From Salinispora fenicalii (GTDB taxonomy: Bacteria; Actinomycetota; Actinomycetes; Mycobacteriales; Micromonosporaceae): 54,140 nt of DNA. The notes beneath the pieces are model-generated. The model worked only from the letters and a program-made list of their open reading frames with translations, made no database searches and was not told where the DNA came from. The DNA lies in assembly GCF_000514815.1 (NCBI RefSeq), contig NZ_AZWQ01000008.1, forward strand, positions 122,262 through 176,401. Reading direction: 5' to 3'. Below are positions 20,328 to 29,184 of the stretch, in pieces. The translations under genes were made by a program, and so were the position numbers. Each line of letters opens with the position of its first letter. The stretch's first letter is position 1.

Positions 20328-23036
20328 TCAACCGAGCCGACGGCCGAACCAGCCGAACCGCTTGTCGAGTGCCACGACGGCACCGGCCACGAGGGCGACA
20401 CCCAGGATCCGCAGCCACGTTCCGGGGCCGATGGGTGCCGTCCGGAACAGCGTATTCAGCACCGGCAGGTAGGTGAGCGCCACCTGGCCGAGGGCCTGCA
20501 GCAGCACGCCACCGATCAGCCAGCGGTTGGTGAACAGCCCCAGCCGCCAGGCCGAGTGACGCAACGAGCGACAGCTGAACAAATAGAAAACCTGCACGGC
20601 GACGACGAGGTTCACCGCCGCCGTACGGGCCTGCGCCAGCTCCGCGCCGCCGCTGCGCTCCCACTCGAACACCCACCAGGCACCGGCCACGACCAGTGCG
20701 GACACGAGCAGAATCCGCATCACCAAAGCGCTGGTCAGCAGCGGCTGGGCCGGATCTCGGGGCGGCCGGGACATGATCCCGCTCTCCTTCGGCTCGAACG
20801 CGAGCGTCAGCCCGAGCAGCACCGCCGAGGTCATGTTGATCCAAAGGATCTGACTGGGCAGGATGGGCAGCGCGGTGCCGAGCACGATGGCGACGAGGAC
20901 CAGCATGCCCTCCGCCGCGTTGGTGGGCAGCGTCCAGGTGATGAACTTGGTGAGGTTGGCGAAGACGCCCCGCCCCTCCTCGACGGCCGCCTCAATCGTG
21001 GTGAAGTCGTCATCGGTGAGGATGATGTCCGAGGCCTCCTTGGCCACCTCGGTGCCGCTGCGTCCCATCGCCACCCCGATGTCGGCCTGCCGCAGGGCCG
21101 GCGCGTCGTTGACGCCGTCCCCGGTCATCGCGACCACCTGCCCATCGGCCTGCAACGCCTCCACCAGCCGCAGCTTCTGCTCCGGCGACACCCGGGCGAA
21201 GACCGCCGCCCGGTCCACCGCCGCCGGGCGGTCGGCAGGCGAGAGCCGCGCGAGGTCGGCGCCGGAGAGCACCGCGCCGGACCCCGGCTCCGCGTCCAAC
21301 AGGCCGAGGCGACCGGCGATGGCGCACGCGGTGCTCTGATGGTCACCGGTGATCATCTTCACCGAGATTCCGGCTCGCTGGCTGGCGGCGATCGCCGCAG
21401 CGACCGCGGCCCGGGGCGGATCAAGCATGGCGTGCAGGCCGGTGAGGACCAGGCTGCCGGGCAGCTCCTGCTCCGCCAGCTCGGCCGCACCGTCCACCCG
21501 GACCTGCGCTGTGGCCAGCACCCGTAGCCCCTCGCCGGCGAGCGCTTCGGCGGCGGCCAGCACCTCGTCCCGGTCCAGTGGCACCGGTTGCCCCTGCTCG
21601 TCCAGCGCCGCGACGCTCCACTCCACCAGCCGCTCGACCGCGCCCTTGACCAACACCACCCGTCCGCCGTCCCGGGTTTCGTGCAAGGTCGCCATGAACT
21701 GCCGCTCCGAGGTGAACGGGATCGATGCGACCCGGGGCAGCTCGTCGGCCACCGCCGCGGCCCAGAGGCCGCCCTTGGCCGCCACCACCAGCATCGCGCC
21801 TTCGGTCGGGTCGCCGAGCACCACGTACTCCTCGTCCCGCTCGACCAGCCGGGCGTCGTTGCAGGCCACCCCCGCGAGTAGCGACCAGCGCAGCGCCCCG
21901 GCATCGGAGATCCGGGCGACCTCTCCGTCGGGACCTCGGATCTCACCGGCTGGTTGGTATCCGCTGCCGGTGACCTCGTGCTGGCCGGCGACTGTCCAGA
22001 GCTTCCGCACCGTCATCTGGTTCTCGGTCAGGGTGCCAGTCTTGTCCGTGCAGATCACCGTCGTGCTGCCCAGCGTCTCCACCGCCGGCAGCCGCCGGAT
22101 CACCGCCTGCCGACGAGCCATCCGCCCGACCCCGATCGCCAGCGTGATCGTCACCGCCGCCGGCAGCCCCTCCGGGATGGCCCCGACCGCCAACGCCACG
22201 GCGGCAGTGAACATCTCGCTACCGCTCTCCCCCCGGAGGATGCCGACTCCAAAGGCCACCCCGGCGAGCACCAGGATCACGACGGTGAGCAGCCGGCTGA
22301 AGCGAGCCAGCTTGGCCGTCAGCGGGGTGTCCAACACCTGGGCGCTACCGACCAGGCGGTGGATCCGACCCAGCTCCGTCTCGGCCCCAGTGGCCATGAC
22401 CAGACCGGCCGCCGAGCCGCCGGTGACAAGCGTGCCGGAGTAGAGCACGTTCCGACGATCGGCCACCGGCGTCTCGTCCGGGACGACGACCTCGTCCTTG
22501 CGGACGGGCTGCGACTCACCGGTCAGGGTCGACTCGTCGACCCTGACCTCATCGGCGCGGGCCAGGCGCAGATCGGCGGGGACCTTCTCCCCCGCCTCGA
22601 CCAGCACCAGGTCGCCGGGGACGACCTCCGCCGACGGCACCCGCCGCGGTTGACCGTCCCGGACCACCCGGGTCTCGGTCCGCACCATCGACCGCAACGC
22701 GTCCAGCGCGGCCTCGGCCTTGGACTCCTGTAGGAACCCGACCAGGGCGTTGACCAGGACCACACCGAAGATCACGACCGAGTCGACGTACTCGGCGAGC
22801 AGCAGGGTGACCAGGCCGGCACCCACCAACACGTACACGAGGGGGTTCTGGAACTGGCGGAGCAGCCGGCGGAGCAGGCCGCCGCGAGTGGCGGCCGGCA
22901 GGACGTTGGCCCCGAAGCGCTCCCGGCGGTCGGCCGCCGTCGCGTCACTTAAGCCGCGCTCAGTGTCGGTCTCGAGCAGCAGCACGACCTCGTGCAGAGC
23001 CAACGCATGGTGGCCCCGGTCGGGCGTCCTCGACAT
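20328..23036 (-). CDS. P-type cation-transporting ATPase (P2 type, CtpF-like)
   Basis: This 902-residue pump has all P-type parts: an N-terminal cation-ATPase domain (LHEVVLLLETDTERGLS), the actuator TGES (172-175), M4 PEGLP (288-292), the phosphorylated Asp331 in CTDKTGTLT, MITGDH, MTGDGVNDAPALRQADIG and the C-terminal helices. It belongs to the P2 (Ca2+/H+/Na+) class. In M6 the segment LWINMTSAVLLGLTLAFEP replaces the Asp of calcium pumps with Ala (codon near 20823-20825), as in the mycobacterial CtpF-like group, so the ion is uncertain. The ATG at 23034-23036 follows GAGGAACGCGG. It interrupts the conserved desulfurase-etf neighbourhood. Confidence 0.9.
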   Translation of the reverse strand: MSRTPDRGHHALALHEVVLLLETDTERGLSDATAADRRERFGANVLPAATRGGLLRRLLRQFQNPLVYVLVGAGLVTLLLAEYVDSVVIFGVVLVNALVGFLQESKAEAALDALRSMVRTETRVVRDGQPRRVPSAEVVPGDLVLVEAGEKVPADLRLARADEVRVDESTLTGESQPVRKDEVVVPDETPVADRRNVLYSGTLVTGGSAAGLVMATGAETELGRIHRLVGSAQVLDTPLTAKLARFSRLLTVVILVLAGVAFGVGILRGESGSEMFTAAVALAVGAIPEGLPAAVTITLAIGVGRMARRQAVIRRLPAVETLGSTTVICTDKTGTLTENQMTVRKLWTVAGQHEVTGSGYQPAGEIRGPDGEVARISDAGALRWSLLAGVACNDARLVERDEEYVVLGDPTEGAMLVVAAKGGLWAAAVADELPRVASIPFTSERQFMATLHETRDGGRVVLVKGAVERLVEWSVAALDEQGQPVPLDRDEVLAAAEALAGEGLRVLATAQVRVDGAAELAEQELPGSLVLTGLHAMLDPPRAAVAAAIAASQRAGISVKMITGDHQSTACAIAGRLGLLDAEPGSGAVLSGADLARLSPADRPAAVDRAAVFARVSPEQKLRLVEALQADGQVVAMTGDGVNDAPALRQADIGVAMGRSGTEVAKEASDIILTDDDFTTIEAAVEEGRGVFANLTKFITWTLPTNAAEGMLVLVAIVLGTALPILPSQILWINMTSAVLLGLTLAFEPKESGIMSRPPRDPAQPLLTSALVMRILLVSALVVAGAWWVFEWERSGGAELAQARTAAVNLVVAVQVFYLFSCRSLRHSAWRLGLFTNRWLIGGVLLQALGQVALTYLPVLNTLFRTAPIGPGTWLRILGVALVAGAVVALDKRFGWFGRRLG

Positions 23037-23138
23037 CCGCGTTCCTCGTTCCCTGCCTCGGCGGGGTGCGTGCGGGGCACGCAGGCCATCCTCGCAGGTT
23101 GACGCGGCGACCGTACGGTTGTGGGCGGACGCCGACAC

Positions 23139-23177
23139 GACCAGCGCCGGGAACCGTCGGGGTTCCCGGCGCTGGTC
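23139..23177 (-). terminator. Terminator of the etfBA operon
   Basis: Arms 23139-23155 and 23161-23177 pair perfectly over 17 bp around a 5-base loop, 18 bases past the etfA stop. This is a strong factor-independent-type hairpin. Confidence 0.9.
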
Positions 23178-23194
23178 GGGTCTGGCGAGTTAAC

Positions 23195-24154
23195 TCACCG
23201 GCGCTTGCGGATCTCCTCAGCGGTCTGCGGTACGACCTTGAACAGGTCGCCCACGACGCCGAAGTCGGCGAGCTCAAAGATCGGCGCCTCACCGTCCTTG
23301 TTGACCGCGACGATCGTCTTTGAGGTCTGCATACCGGCCCGGTGCTGGATCGCGCCGGAGATGCCGAGCGCGATGTAGAGCTGCGGGGAGACCGTCTTGC
23401 CGGTCTGACCCACCTGGAACTGGTGCGGGTAGTAGCCCGAGTCGACGGCGGCACGGGATGCGCCGACGGCACCACCGAGCAGGTCCGCTAGCTCCTCGAC
23501 GAGCTTGAAGTTGTCGGCGGTGCCGACCCCACGCCCACCGGAGACGACGACCGACGCCTCGGTCAGCTCCGGACGGCTGCCCTTCTGCTCGGCGACCCGG
23601 TTGACGACCCGGGCCAGCTTGTCGGCGGCCGGGACCGAGACGGTGAGCTGCTCGACGGCCGGGGTGGCCGCGGCCGGTTCCGGGGTGATCGAGTTCGGCC
23701 GAACGGTAACCAGCGGCAGGCCACGGGTGACCTTGGACTTCACGATGGTGGAGCCGGCGAAGACGACCTGCGTCGCGGTGCCGTCGGCGTCCAGTGCGAC
23801 CGCGTCGGTCAGGATGCCGTTGTCGAGCTTCACCGCGAGCCGAGCCGCGATCTCCTTGCCCTCCTGGGCGGAGGCGAGCAGCACGGCGGCGGGCTGCACG
23901 CGGGTAACCAGCTCAGCCAGGACGGTGGCCTTGGGCGAGACCAGGTAGTCGTCGATCTCCGCACTCTCGGCGGCGTAGATCTTCGCTGCCCCGTACTCAC
24001 CCAGCTTCGCGCTCAGCGCCTCGGCAGCGCCGGGGCCGCCGAGCACGACCGCGCTGGGCGTGCCCAGGCCACGGGCGAGGGTGAGCATCTCCAGGGTGAC
24101 CTTCTTGACGCCGAATTCCCGGGTGGCTTCGACGACGACGAGAACCTCAGACAT
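23195..24154 (-). CDS. etfA: Electron transfer flavoprotein alpha subunit
   Basis: EtfA (319 residues) binds FAD and passes electrons from acyl-CoA dehydrogenases to the quinone pool. The C-terminal FAD domain carries [36 protein letters not shown] and [17 protein letters not shown], with the ending [15 protein letters not shown]. The start is the ATG at 24152-24154 (MSEVLVVVE), as in the family; the open frame extends six codons further. It lies 14 bases after etfB in a two-gene operon, mirroring fixA-fixB of mycobacteria. Confidence 0.96.
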   Translation of the reverse strand: MSEVLVVVEATREFGVKKVTLEMLTLARGLGTPSAVVLGGPGAAEALSAKLGEYGAAKIYAAESAEIDDYLVSPKATVLAELVTRVQPAAVLLASAQEGKEIAARLAVKLDNGILTDAVALDADGTATQVVFAGSTIVKSKVTRGLPLVTVRPNSITPEPAAATPAVEQLTVSVPAADKLARVVNRVAEQKGSRPELTEASVVVSGGRGVGTADNFKLVEELADLLGGAVGASRAAVDSGYYPHQFQVGQTGKTVSPQLYIALGISGAIQHRAGMQTSKTIVAVNKDGEAPIFELADFGVVGDLFKVVPQTAEEIRKRR

Positions 24155-24168
24155 GTTCAGACCTGCTC

Positions 24169-24948
24169 TCACACGAACTTCTCGGTGGCGAGGAACTCGA
24201 CCAGCTGCGTGCCGCCGGCGCCCTCGTCGGTGACCTTCGTGCCGCTGGAGCGCGGCGGGCGCTTGCTGTGCTCCAGCACAGCGCTGGTCGCGCCGGCGCG
24301 GCCCACCTCGGCCGGGGCGACACCGAGGTCGCCCAGGGGCAGGGTCTGCACCGGCTTCTTCTTGGCGGCCATGATGCCCTTGAAGGAGGGGTAGCGCGGC
24401 TCGTTGATGGTGTCCCAGACGGAGACCACGGCGGGGGTCTCGGCGGTTACCACCTCGTAGCCCTCCTCGGTCTGCCGCTCGATGGTGAGCGTGCCGCCGT
24501 CAACGGTGAGCTTACGAGCACCGGTCAGCGCGGCGACGCCGAGCCGTTCGGCGATCATGTGCGGCAGGACCTGGACCCGGCCGTCGGTGGACTCGGCACC
24601 GCAGAGCACCAGATCGGCGTTCAGCTGCCCGAGCGCGGCGCTGAGCACCTTGGAGGTGGCCACCGCGCAGGACCCGGCCAGGGCATCGTCCAGGACGTGT
24701 ACGGCCTTGTCGGGGCCCATGGAGAGCGCCTTGCGGATCGACTCGGTCGCCTGGTCGGGCCCCATGGTCAGGATGGTGACCTCGCCGCCGTGCGCCTCCT
24801 TGATCTTCAAGGCCTCCTCGATGGCGTACTCGTCCATCTCGTTGATGACGTTGTTCGCCGAACCGCGGTCGATGGTGTTGTCGTCAGTACGCAGGTTGCG
24901 GTCCGCGCCCGAATCGGGCACCTGCTTGACGAGTACGACGATATTCAT
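24169..24948 (-). CDS. etfB: Electron transfer flavoprotein beta subunit
   Basis: EtfB (259 residues) binds AMP and docks dehydrogenase partners. Typical features are MNIVVLVKQVPDSGADR, MDEYAIEEALKIKE, the CGAESTDGRVQVLPHMIAE region and VWDTINEPRYPSFKGIMAAKKKP. The start is ATG at 24946-24948 with GGAGG upstream at somewhat long spacing (13 bases). It is the first gene of the etfB-etfA operon. The 180 bases upstream (24949-25128) hold its promoter region but no further gene that I can see. Confidence 0.96.
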   Translation of the reverse strand: MNIVVLVKQVPDSGADRNLRTDDNTIDRGSANNVINEMDEYAIEEALKIKEAHGGEVTILTMGPDQATESIRKALSMGPDKAVHVLDDALAGSCAVATSKVLSAALGQLNADLVLCGAESTDGRVQVLPHMIAERLGVAALTGARKLTVDGGTLTIERQTEEGYEVVTAETPAVVSVWDTINEPRYPSFKGIMAAKKKPVQTLPLGDLGVAPAEVGRAGATSAVLEHSKRPPRSSGTKVTDEGAGGTQLVEFLATEKFV

Positions 24949-25128
24949 CGCGCTTCGACGACCCTCCTGTATTTGGTGCGATTCGCTCGCCCGGTCTGGG
25001 GCGCAGCCTCCCGCGTAACTCAACGCGCGGTCAACCGCGGACGCTGTGCGGTTGCCCACGACATCATGTTACCCACAAGTAGCTTCGAGCTCCGGAGCCC
25101 GTATGGTGACACGGCTCACCAACACGGC

Positions 25129-25536
25129 TCAGGCCGGCTCCACCAGCGCACCCCGAATACGCTCGATCATCGCCGCCTCCTGCGGGGTGACGCCCCGGTG
25201 CGCCCCGGCCGCCTGGTCGGCAGCGGCCAATACCACCTCCCGGTAGGTCCGCACGTCCTGCGGAGACTTCTCCCGCAGAATCGCCACCGCCCGGGCCAAC
25301 GCCGGAAGCACCACGGATTCGATCTCAAGCTCCGAATCACTCGGCAGTCGGGGCAGGGGACCACTGGTCAGCACCGCCTTGACCACCCCACTGGAGTCGG
25401 CCAGCGCGGCAGAGGCGGCGAAGCTCTCCCGAACCAACGCCAGCACACCGGGCTCCACATTCGACACAAGGGCGACCGCGCCGAAGGCGCCCGTCTTGAG
25501 AGTCAGCCGCTCCTCGGCCGTCAACCGCTGCTCCAT
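25129..25536 (-). CDS. Hypothetical protein (135 aa), conserved style
   Basis: I do not recognise this protein. It is predicted soluble, mostly helical and moderately acidic, with LTAEERLTLKTGAFGAVALVSNVEPGVLALVRE at the N-terminus and a helical C-terminus ending in ERIRGALVEPA. Codon use matches the neighbours. The ATG at 25534-25536 was chosen; a GTG two codons upstream is an equal candidate and neither has a clear ribosome-binding site. It is divergent from the PLDc_N gene, with about 70 bases between them for both promoters. Confidence 0.65.
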   Translation of the reverse strand: MEQRLTAEERLTLKTGAFGAVALVSNVEPGVLALVRESFAASAALADSSGVVKAVLTSGPLPRLPSDSELEIESVVLPALARAVAILREKSPQDVRTYREVVLAAADQAAGAHRGVTPQEAAMIERIRGALVEPA

Positions 25537-25606
25537 GATCACGGAGTGTAAATGTCACGCCCTCCTTGGGGTGTGGCAACAACCACGGGTACGTCATGAT
25601 GGTGTC

Positions 25607-26014
25607 ATGGCTCGGCTGTACGTTCTCCTCTTCCTCGCGCAGGTCGTCCTCGCCGTCGTCGCGTTAATCAGCTGCCTCTCGGCCGAGGAGGGCGACATCC
25701 GCGCCCTGCCCCGGATCGCCTGGGTGCTGGTCATCCTCTTCTTCCCACTGGTCGGCTCGATCGCCTGGTTCGTGGCCGGCCGCGAGTCCAGAGTCGGTCA
25801 ACCCGGGGCCGGTCGGCCGGCCGGCAACGGTCTCACCGGGCGCCGGCGCCGCCCGATAGCCCCGGACGACGACCCGGAGTTTCTCCGTTCGGTCGAGGAA
25901 CGCACCCAGAACCGGGCCGACCAGGAGCTCTTCCGCCGCTGGGAGGAGGACCTGCGCCGCCGCGAGGACGACCTTCGTCGCCGGGACGGTGATCAGAAGC
26001 GGCCCGAGGCCTGA
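25607..26014 (+). CDS. PLDc_N-type membrane protein
   Basis: This 135-residue protein has two membrane helices (about 4-24 and 37-57), with the spacing and ending IAWVLVILFFPLVGSIAWFVAGRE of the phospholipase D N-terminal (PLDc_N) membrane module. Here the module stands alone with no phosphodiesterase domain. The C-terminal half is cytoplasmic, very rich in Arg/Glu/Asp and likely coiled-coil (RRWEEDLRRREDDLRRRDG). It resembles small actinobacterial PLDc_N proteins of unknown role. The ATG at 25607 begins just before the first helix. It converges with the TPP enzyme gene, only 6 bases away. Confidence 0.75.
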   Translation: MARLYVLLFLAQVVLAVVALISCLSAEEGDIRALPRIAWVLVILFFPLVGSIAWFVAGRESRVGQPGAGRPAGNGLTGRRRRPIAPDDDPEFLRSVEERTQNRADQELFRRWEEDLRRREDDLRRRDGDQKRPEA

Positions 26015-26020
26015 CCCGCC

Positions 26021-27643
26021 TCAGGCGAGATTCGACGACCGGGGGTACGCGTCAGTCGGGTCAGTCACCACGTTGACCAGGTATGACACCCCGGCTTCGA
26101 AGGCCCGCCGCAGCGCCGCCCCCAGACCGGCGGCCTTCGTCACGGTCTCGCCCGCACCGCCCAGCGCCTGGACCACCTGGTCGTAACGCAACTCCGGCTG
26201 GAGGTCGGCGGCGACGTCGTAGCCGTACAGTGCCCGCATCGGATGCTTCTCCAGCCCCCAGATGCCGTTGTTGCCGACGACGATCACCACCGGGAGCCGC
26301 TGTCGGACCAACGACTCCACGTCCAGCAGGGAGAAGCCGGCCGCACCGTCCCCCATCAGGACGCAGATCTGCCGGTCGGGGTGGGTCACCCGAGCACCCA
26401 TGGCGTAGCCCATCCCGGTGCCGAGGCAGCCGTACGGACCGGGGTCGAGCCAGGTGCCGGGCTGGGCGGGCTCCAGGTACCGGCCCGCGTACGAGACGAA
26501 ATCACCACCATCGCCGATGGTGATCGCGTCCCGATCCAGTACCCGACGCAACTCGCCGTAGACCCGGGCGGGCCGGATCGGGTCGGTCTCCGCGGCCATC
26601 TCCGCGGCGTCGCGGGCGCGGGCGGCCTCCTCGGCGGCCCGCAACTCGGCGACCCACTCCGTGTGGTCGGCACGGTCGCCGGGGTGGTCGGCGAACGCGG
26701 AGAGGATCAGTCGCAGGTCGCCGGCGGGTGCGGCGGTCGGCTGGCGGTGTCCGGCGCGCTGAGCCGGCGCGTCCACAACATGCACCACCGCCGCGGTGCC
26801 GAAGTCGCCGAAGTTGAGCCGGAAGTCCAGCGGCGTGCCGACGACCACCACCACGTCGGCGTTCTGCAACGCCACCCGGCGGGACTTGGCGAAGGCGAGC
26901 GGGTGCTCCGGCGGCAGCGCGCCCCGGCCCATGCCATTGGTGAAGACCGGCACCGCAAGGGCCTCGGCCGCCGCGCGCAGGGCAGCAACGGCATCACCGG
27001 CGTAGACGTCGGAGCCGGCGATGAGCACGGGGCGCTGACCCCGGGCGATCAGGTCAGCGGCCTTCGTCACCTCCGCCGGGTCCGCCTCGATCGGGGCGAT
27101 CGGAGCGACGGCGGGCAGGTCGGCGTCGGCCACCGAGAAGGCCACCTCCAGGGGGAGGTCCACAAAGACCGGGCCACGATGCGGGGTGAGCGCCGTGGTC
27201 AACGCGACGCTCACCACGTGGGGGATGTCCTCGGGGCGCGACACCGTCTCGGCGTGCTTCGTCACCGGGGTCACCAACGGCAGATGATCCAGCTCCTGGA
27301 GACTGCCCGCCCCCCAGCGAAACTGTGGTGCTCGCCCACCGAGCACCAGGATCGGTGACGCGTTGAAGAAGGAGCTGGTCAACCCGGAGATGCCGTTGGT
27401 GACCCCCGGTCCGGCGGTCAGCACGGCGAGGCCGGGGCGGCGCTGCAACTTCGCCACCGCCTCGGCCGCGAAGACCGCCGACTGCTCGTGCCGGACGTCA
27501 TAGATCGGAAACCCGAGCTGGTGCGCGGCGTCGTAGAGCGGGAAGACGTGCCCACCGGAGAGGGTGAACATCTCCCGCACCCCGTGTGCTCGCAGTGCCG
27601 CAAGCGCGAGCGTTCCGCCGTGCCCCTCGATCCGCTCCGACAT
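26021..27643 (-). CDS. Acetolactate synthase-like ThDP enzyme
   Basis: This 540-residue ThDP-dependent enzyme is of the POX/AHAS fold. Catalytic Glu53 lies in VRHEQSAVFAAEA, and the central domain has PVFVDLPLEV. The ThDP/Mg site is VLMGDGAAGFSLLDVESL, followed by NNGIWGLEK. Members catalyse carboligation or 2-keto-acid or 2-hydroxyacyl-CoA cleavage. The order and the STOP-free ending YPRSSNLA recall the acetolactate synthase/oxalyl-CoA decarboxylase/HACL branch. No small regulatory subunit gene (ilvN) or ilvC is adjacent, so a biosynthetic AHAS role is unlikely. The start is ATG at 27641-27643. An enoyl-CoA hydratase gene lies upstream on the same strand, 72 bases away. Confidence 0.82.
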   Translation of the reverse strand: MSERIEGHGGTLALAALRAHGVREMFTLSGGHVFPLYDAAHQLGFPIYDVRHEQSAVFAAEAVAKLQRRPGLAVLTAGPGVTNGISGLTSSFFNASPILVLGGRAPQFRWGAGSLQELDHLPLVTPVTKHAETVSRPEDIPHVVSVALTTALTPHRGPVFVDLPLEVAFSVADADLPAVAPIAPIEADPAEVTKAADLIARGQRPVLIAGSDVYAGDAVAALRAAAEALAVPVFTNGMGRGALPPEHPLAFAKSRRVALQNADVVVVVGTPLDFRLNFGDFGTAAVVHVVDAPAQRAGHRQPTAAPAGDLRLILSAFADHPGDRADHTEWVAELRAAEEAARARDAAEMAAETDPIRPARVYGELRRVLDRDAITIGDGGDFVSYAGRYLEPAQPGTWLDPGPYGCLGTGMGYAMGARVTHPDRQICVLMGDGAAGFSLLDVESLVRQRLPVVIVVGNNGIWGLEKHPMRALYGYDVAADLQPELRYDQVVQALGGAGETVTKAAGLGAALRRAFEAGVSYLVNVVTDPTDAYPRSSNLA

Positions 27644-27715
27644 GACCAGCTCCCCTGCCCGCAGAAGGCCCGGACATACGCTACCGAGCGGTAGCCGGAA
27701 TGGGAACGCCCCGGA

Positions 27716-28489
27716 TCAACGTCCGGTGAAGTCCGGCTTGCGCTTCGCCACGAAAGCCGCCATGCCCTCCCGCCGGTCGTCGGTGGCGAACAGCGCCGCG
27801 AAGAGCTGACTCTCCCAGGCCAGGCCGGAGGTCAGATCCATCTCCAGGCCACCGTCGACCGCCAGCTTCGCCGCGCGCAGGGCCTGCACCGGCCCGGTCA
27901 GGTACGGCTGCACCAGGGCCACCGCGGCGGCGTAGACCTCGGCGGCGGGGACCACCCGGTCGACCAACCCGATCCGGAGCGCCTCCGCGGCGTCCACCAT
28001 CCGGCCCGACATGATCAGATCCTTGGCCCGGGCCGGGCCGACCAGGCGGGCCAGCCGCTGGGTGCCACCGGCACCGGGAATGACGCCGAGCTTGATCTCC
28101 GGCTGGCCGAGCTTGGCGTTCTCGGCAACCACCCGCCAGTCGCAGGCGAGGGCCAACTCGCAGCCGCCGCCGAGGGCGTACCCGGTGATCGCGGCGACCA
28201 CCGGCTTGGGGATCTGGGCGATCGCCCCCAGCGCGCTGGAGAGCGCGGCAGCCCGCTCGGACATGTCCACGTAGGACATGTCGGCCATCTCCTTGATGTC
28301 CGCCCCGGCGGCGAAGACCCGGTCCCCGCCGTACACGATGACCGCGCGAACGGCCGGGTCACCACCCGCCTGGCTCGCCGCGGCGCGCAACTCCTCCTGC
28401 ACCTGGGTGTTCAGGGCATTCATCGGCGGTCGCTCCAACCGGATGGTGCCGATCCCGTCCTTGATCTCCAGCCGCACGAACTCGCCCAC
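27716..28489 (-). CDS. Enoyl-CoA hydratase/isomerase (crotonase family)
   Basis: This 257-residue crotonase hydrates trans-2-enoyl-CoA in fatty-acid or amino-acid breakdown. The oxyanion-hole motif AAGADIKEM is present, and both catalytic glutamates of true hydratases are present with the right 20-residue spacing: Glu111 in GGGCELALACD and Glu131 in QPEIKLGVIPGAGGTQR. The GTG at 28487-28489 (MGEFVRLEIKDG) gives the family length and follows GAGGGA; longer starts would run into the divergent DUF6232-like gene. Reducing power from an acyl-CoA dehydrogenase step would enter EtfAB encoded a few kb away. Confidence 0.9.
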   Translation of the reverse strand: MGEFVRLEIKDGIGTIRLERPPMNALNTQVQEELRAAASQAGGDPAVRAVIVYGGDRVFAAGADIKEMADMSYVDMSERAAALSSALGAIAQIPKPVVAAITGYALGGGCELALACDWRVVAENAKLGQPEIKLGVIPGAGGTQRLARLVGPARAKDLIMSGRMVDAAEALRIGLVDRVVPAAEVYAAAVALVQPYLTGPVQALRAAKLAVDGGLEMDLTSGLAWESQLFAALFATDDRREGMAAFVAKRKPDFTGR

Positions 28490-28586
28490 GCTGTCCCTCA
28501 CTTCCTCGTCGAAGTCGCGTGCCAACCTTACGGCCCAGCCGCTTGGGCCGTAGTCTGGCGCCAGCCCCGGCACCCGGAGTTCCGCG

Positions 28587-29108
28587 ATGGTCACGTATTA
28601 CCACGATAAATCGATACAAGTCACCTCCACCGCTGTCCAGGTAGAGGGCCGGACCTTCCCGCTGGCCGAGATCAGCGCTGTGTGGCACCACCGTGGCAGC
28701 CGCTCCTGGCGCGTGCTGGCAGGCCGCGGCGCGATCGGCGCGGCCTTGGCCGGTCCGCTGGTCGCCGCTGTCGCCGGCATCGCGCTCGCGCTCTGGCTCG
28801 GCCGCTCCCCCACCATCACCATCGCCATCATCGGCGCCTCGGTGCTGGTCGGGCTCGCGGTCGGGCCGGTCGCCGACTTTCTCTTCGAACACCTGGACCG
28901 CTCCTACGCCCGGGGCAGCCGCCGACTGGAAATCTGGATCCGCTGGCAGGGCCGGCCGATGCTGCTACTGGCGACCGCAGACGCGCTGCGGTTCGGGCAG
29001 ATCTACCGCGCCCTGCAGCGCACCATCGAAGCCGGCCAGTCGGCTCCCCAACCACCGCACCCCGCCCCGGCCGCGAGGTCGGACCGCTCCCGCGCCACTA
29101 GCCCGTAG
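28587..29108 (+). CDS. DUF6232-like membrane protein, copy 1
   Basis: This 173-residue protein begins with a small beta-rich segment (VTYYHDKSIQVTSTAVQVEGRTFPLAEISAVWHHR). Two membrane helices follow, then a conserved block HLDRSYARGSRRLEIWIRWQGRPMLLL...DALRFGQIYRALQR. The pattern fits the actinobacterial DUF6232 family as I remember it; function is unknown. The ATG at 28587 has GGAG at 7-base spacing. A Pro/Ala/Arg tail ends the protein. It is followed 76 bases on by a paralogue. Confidence 0.75.
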   Translation: MVTYYHDKSIQVTSTAVQVEGRTFPLAEISAVWHHRGSRSWRVLAGRGAIGAALAGPLVAAVAGIALALWLGRSPTITIAIIGASVLVGLAVGPVADFLFEHLDRSYARGSRRLEIWIRWQGRPMLLLATADALRFGQIYRALQRTIEAGQSAPQPPHPAPAARSDRSRATSP

Positions 29109-29184
29109 CGGCGCAGCGCCGCAGCAGCGGCCCGCACCCGGCCCAGCCGGGCCGACCCACACCGACCGAACCCGGTTAGAGTTA

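Noticed and set aside
19158..21527. 789-codon open frame opposite the cysteine desulfurase and P-type ATPase
   Set aside because: Antisense shadow of two genes with complete catalytic motifs; its composition is non-protein-like.
26021..27643. Calling the ThDP enzyme ilvB
   Set aside because: No regulatory subunit or other ilv gene is adjacent and the family is broad, so no symbol was given.
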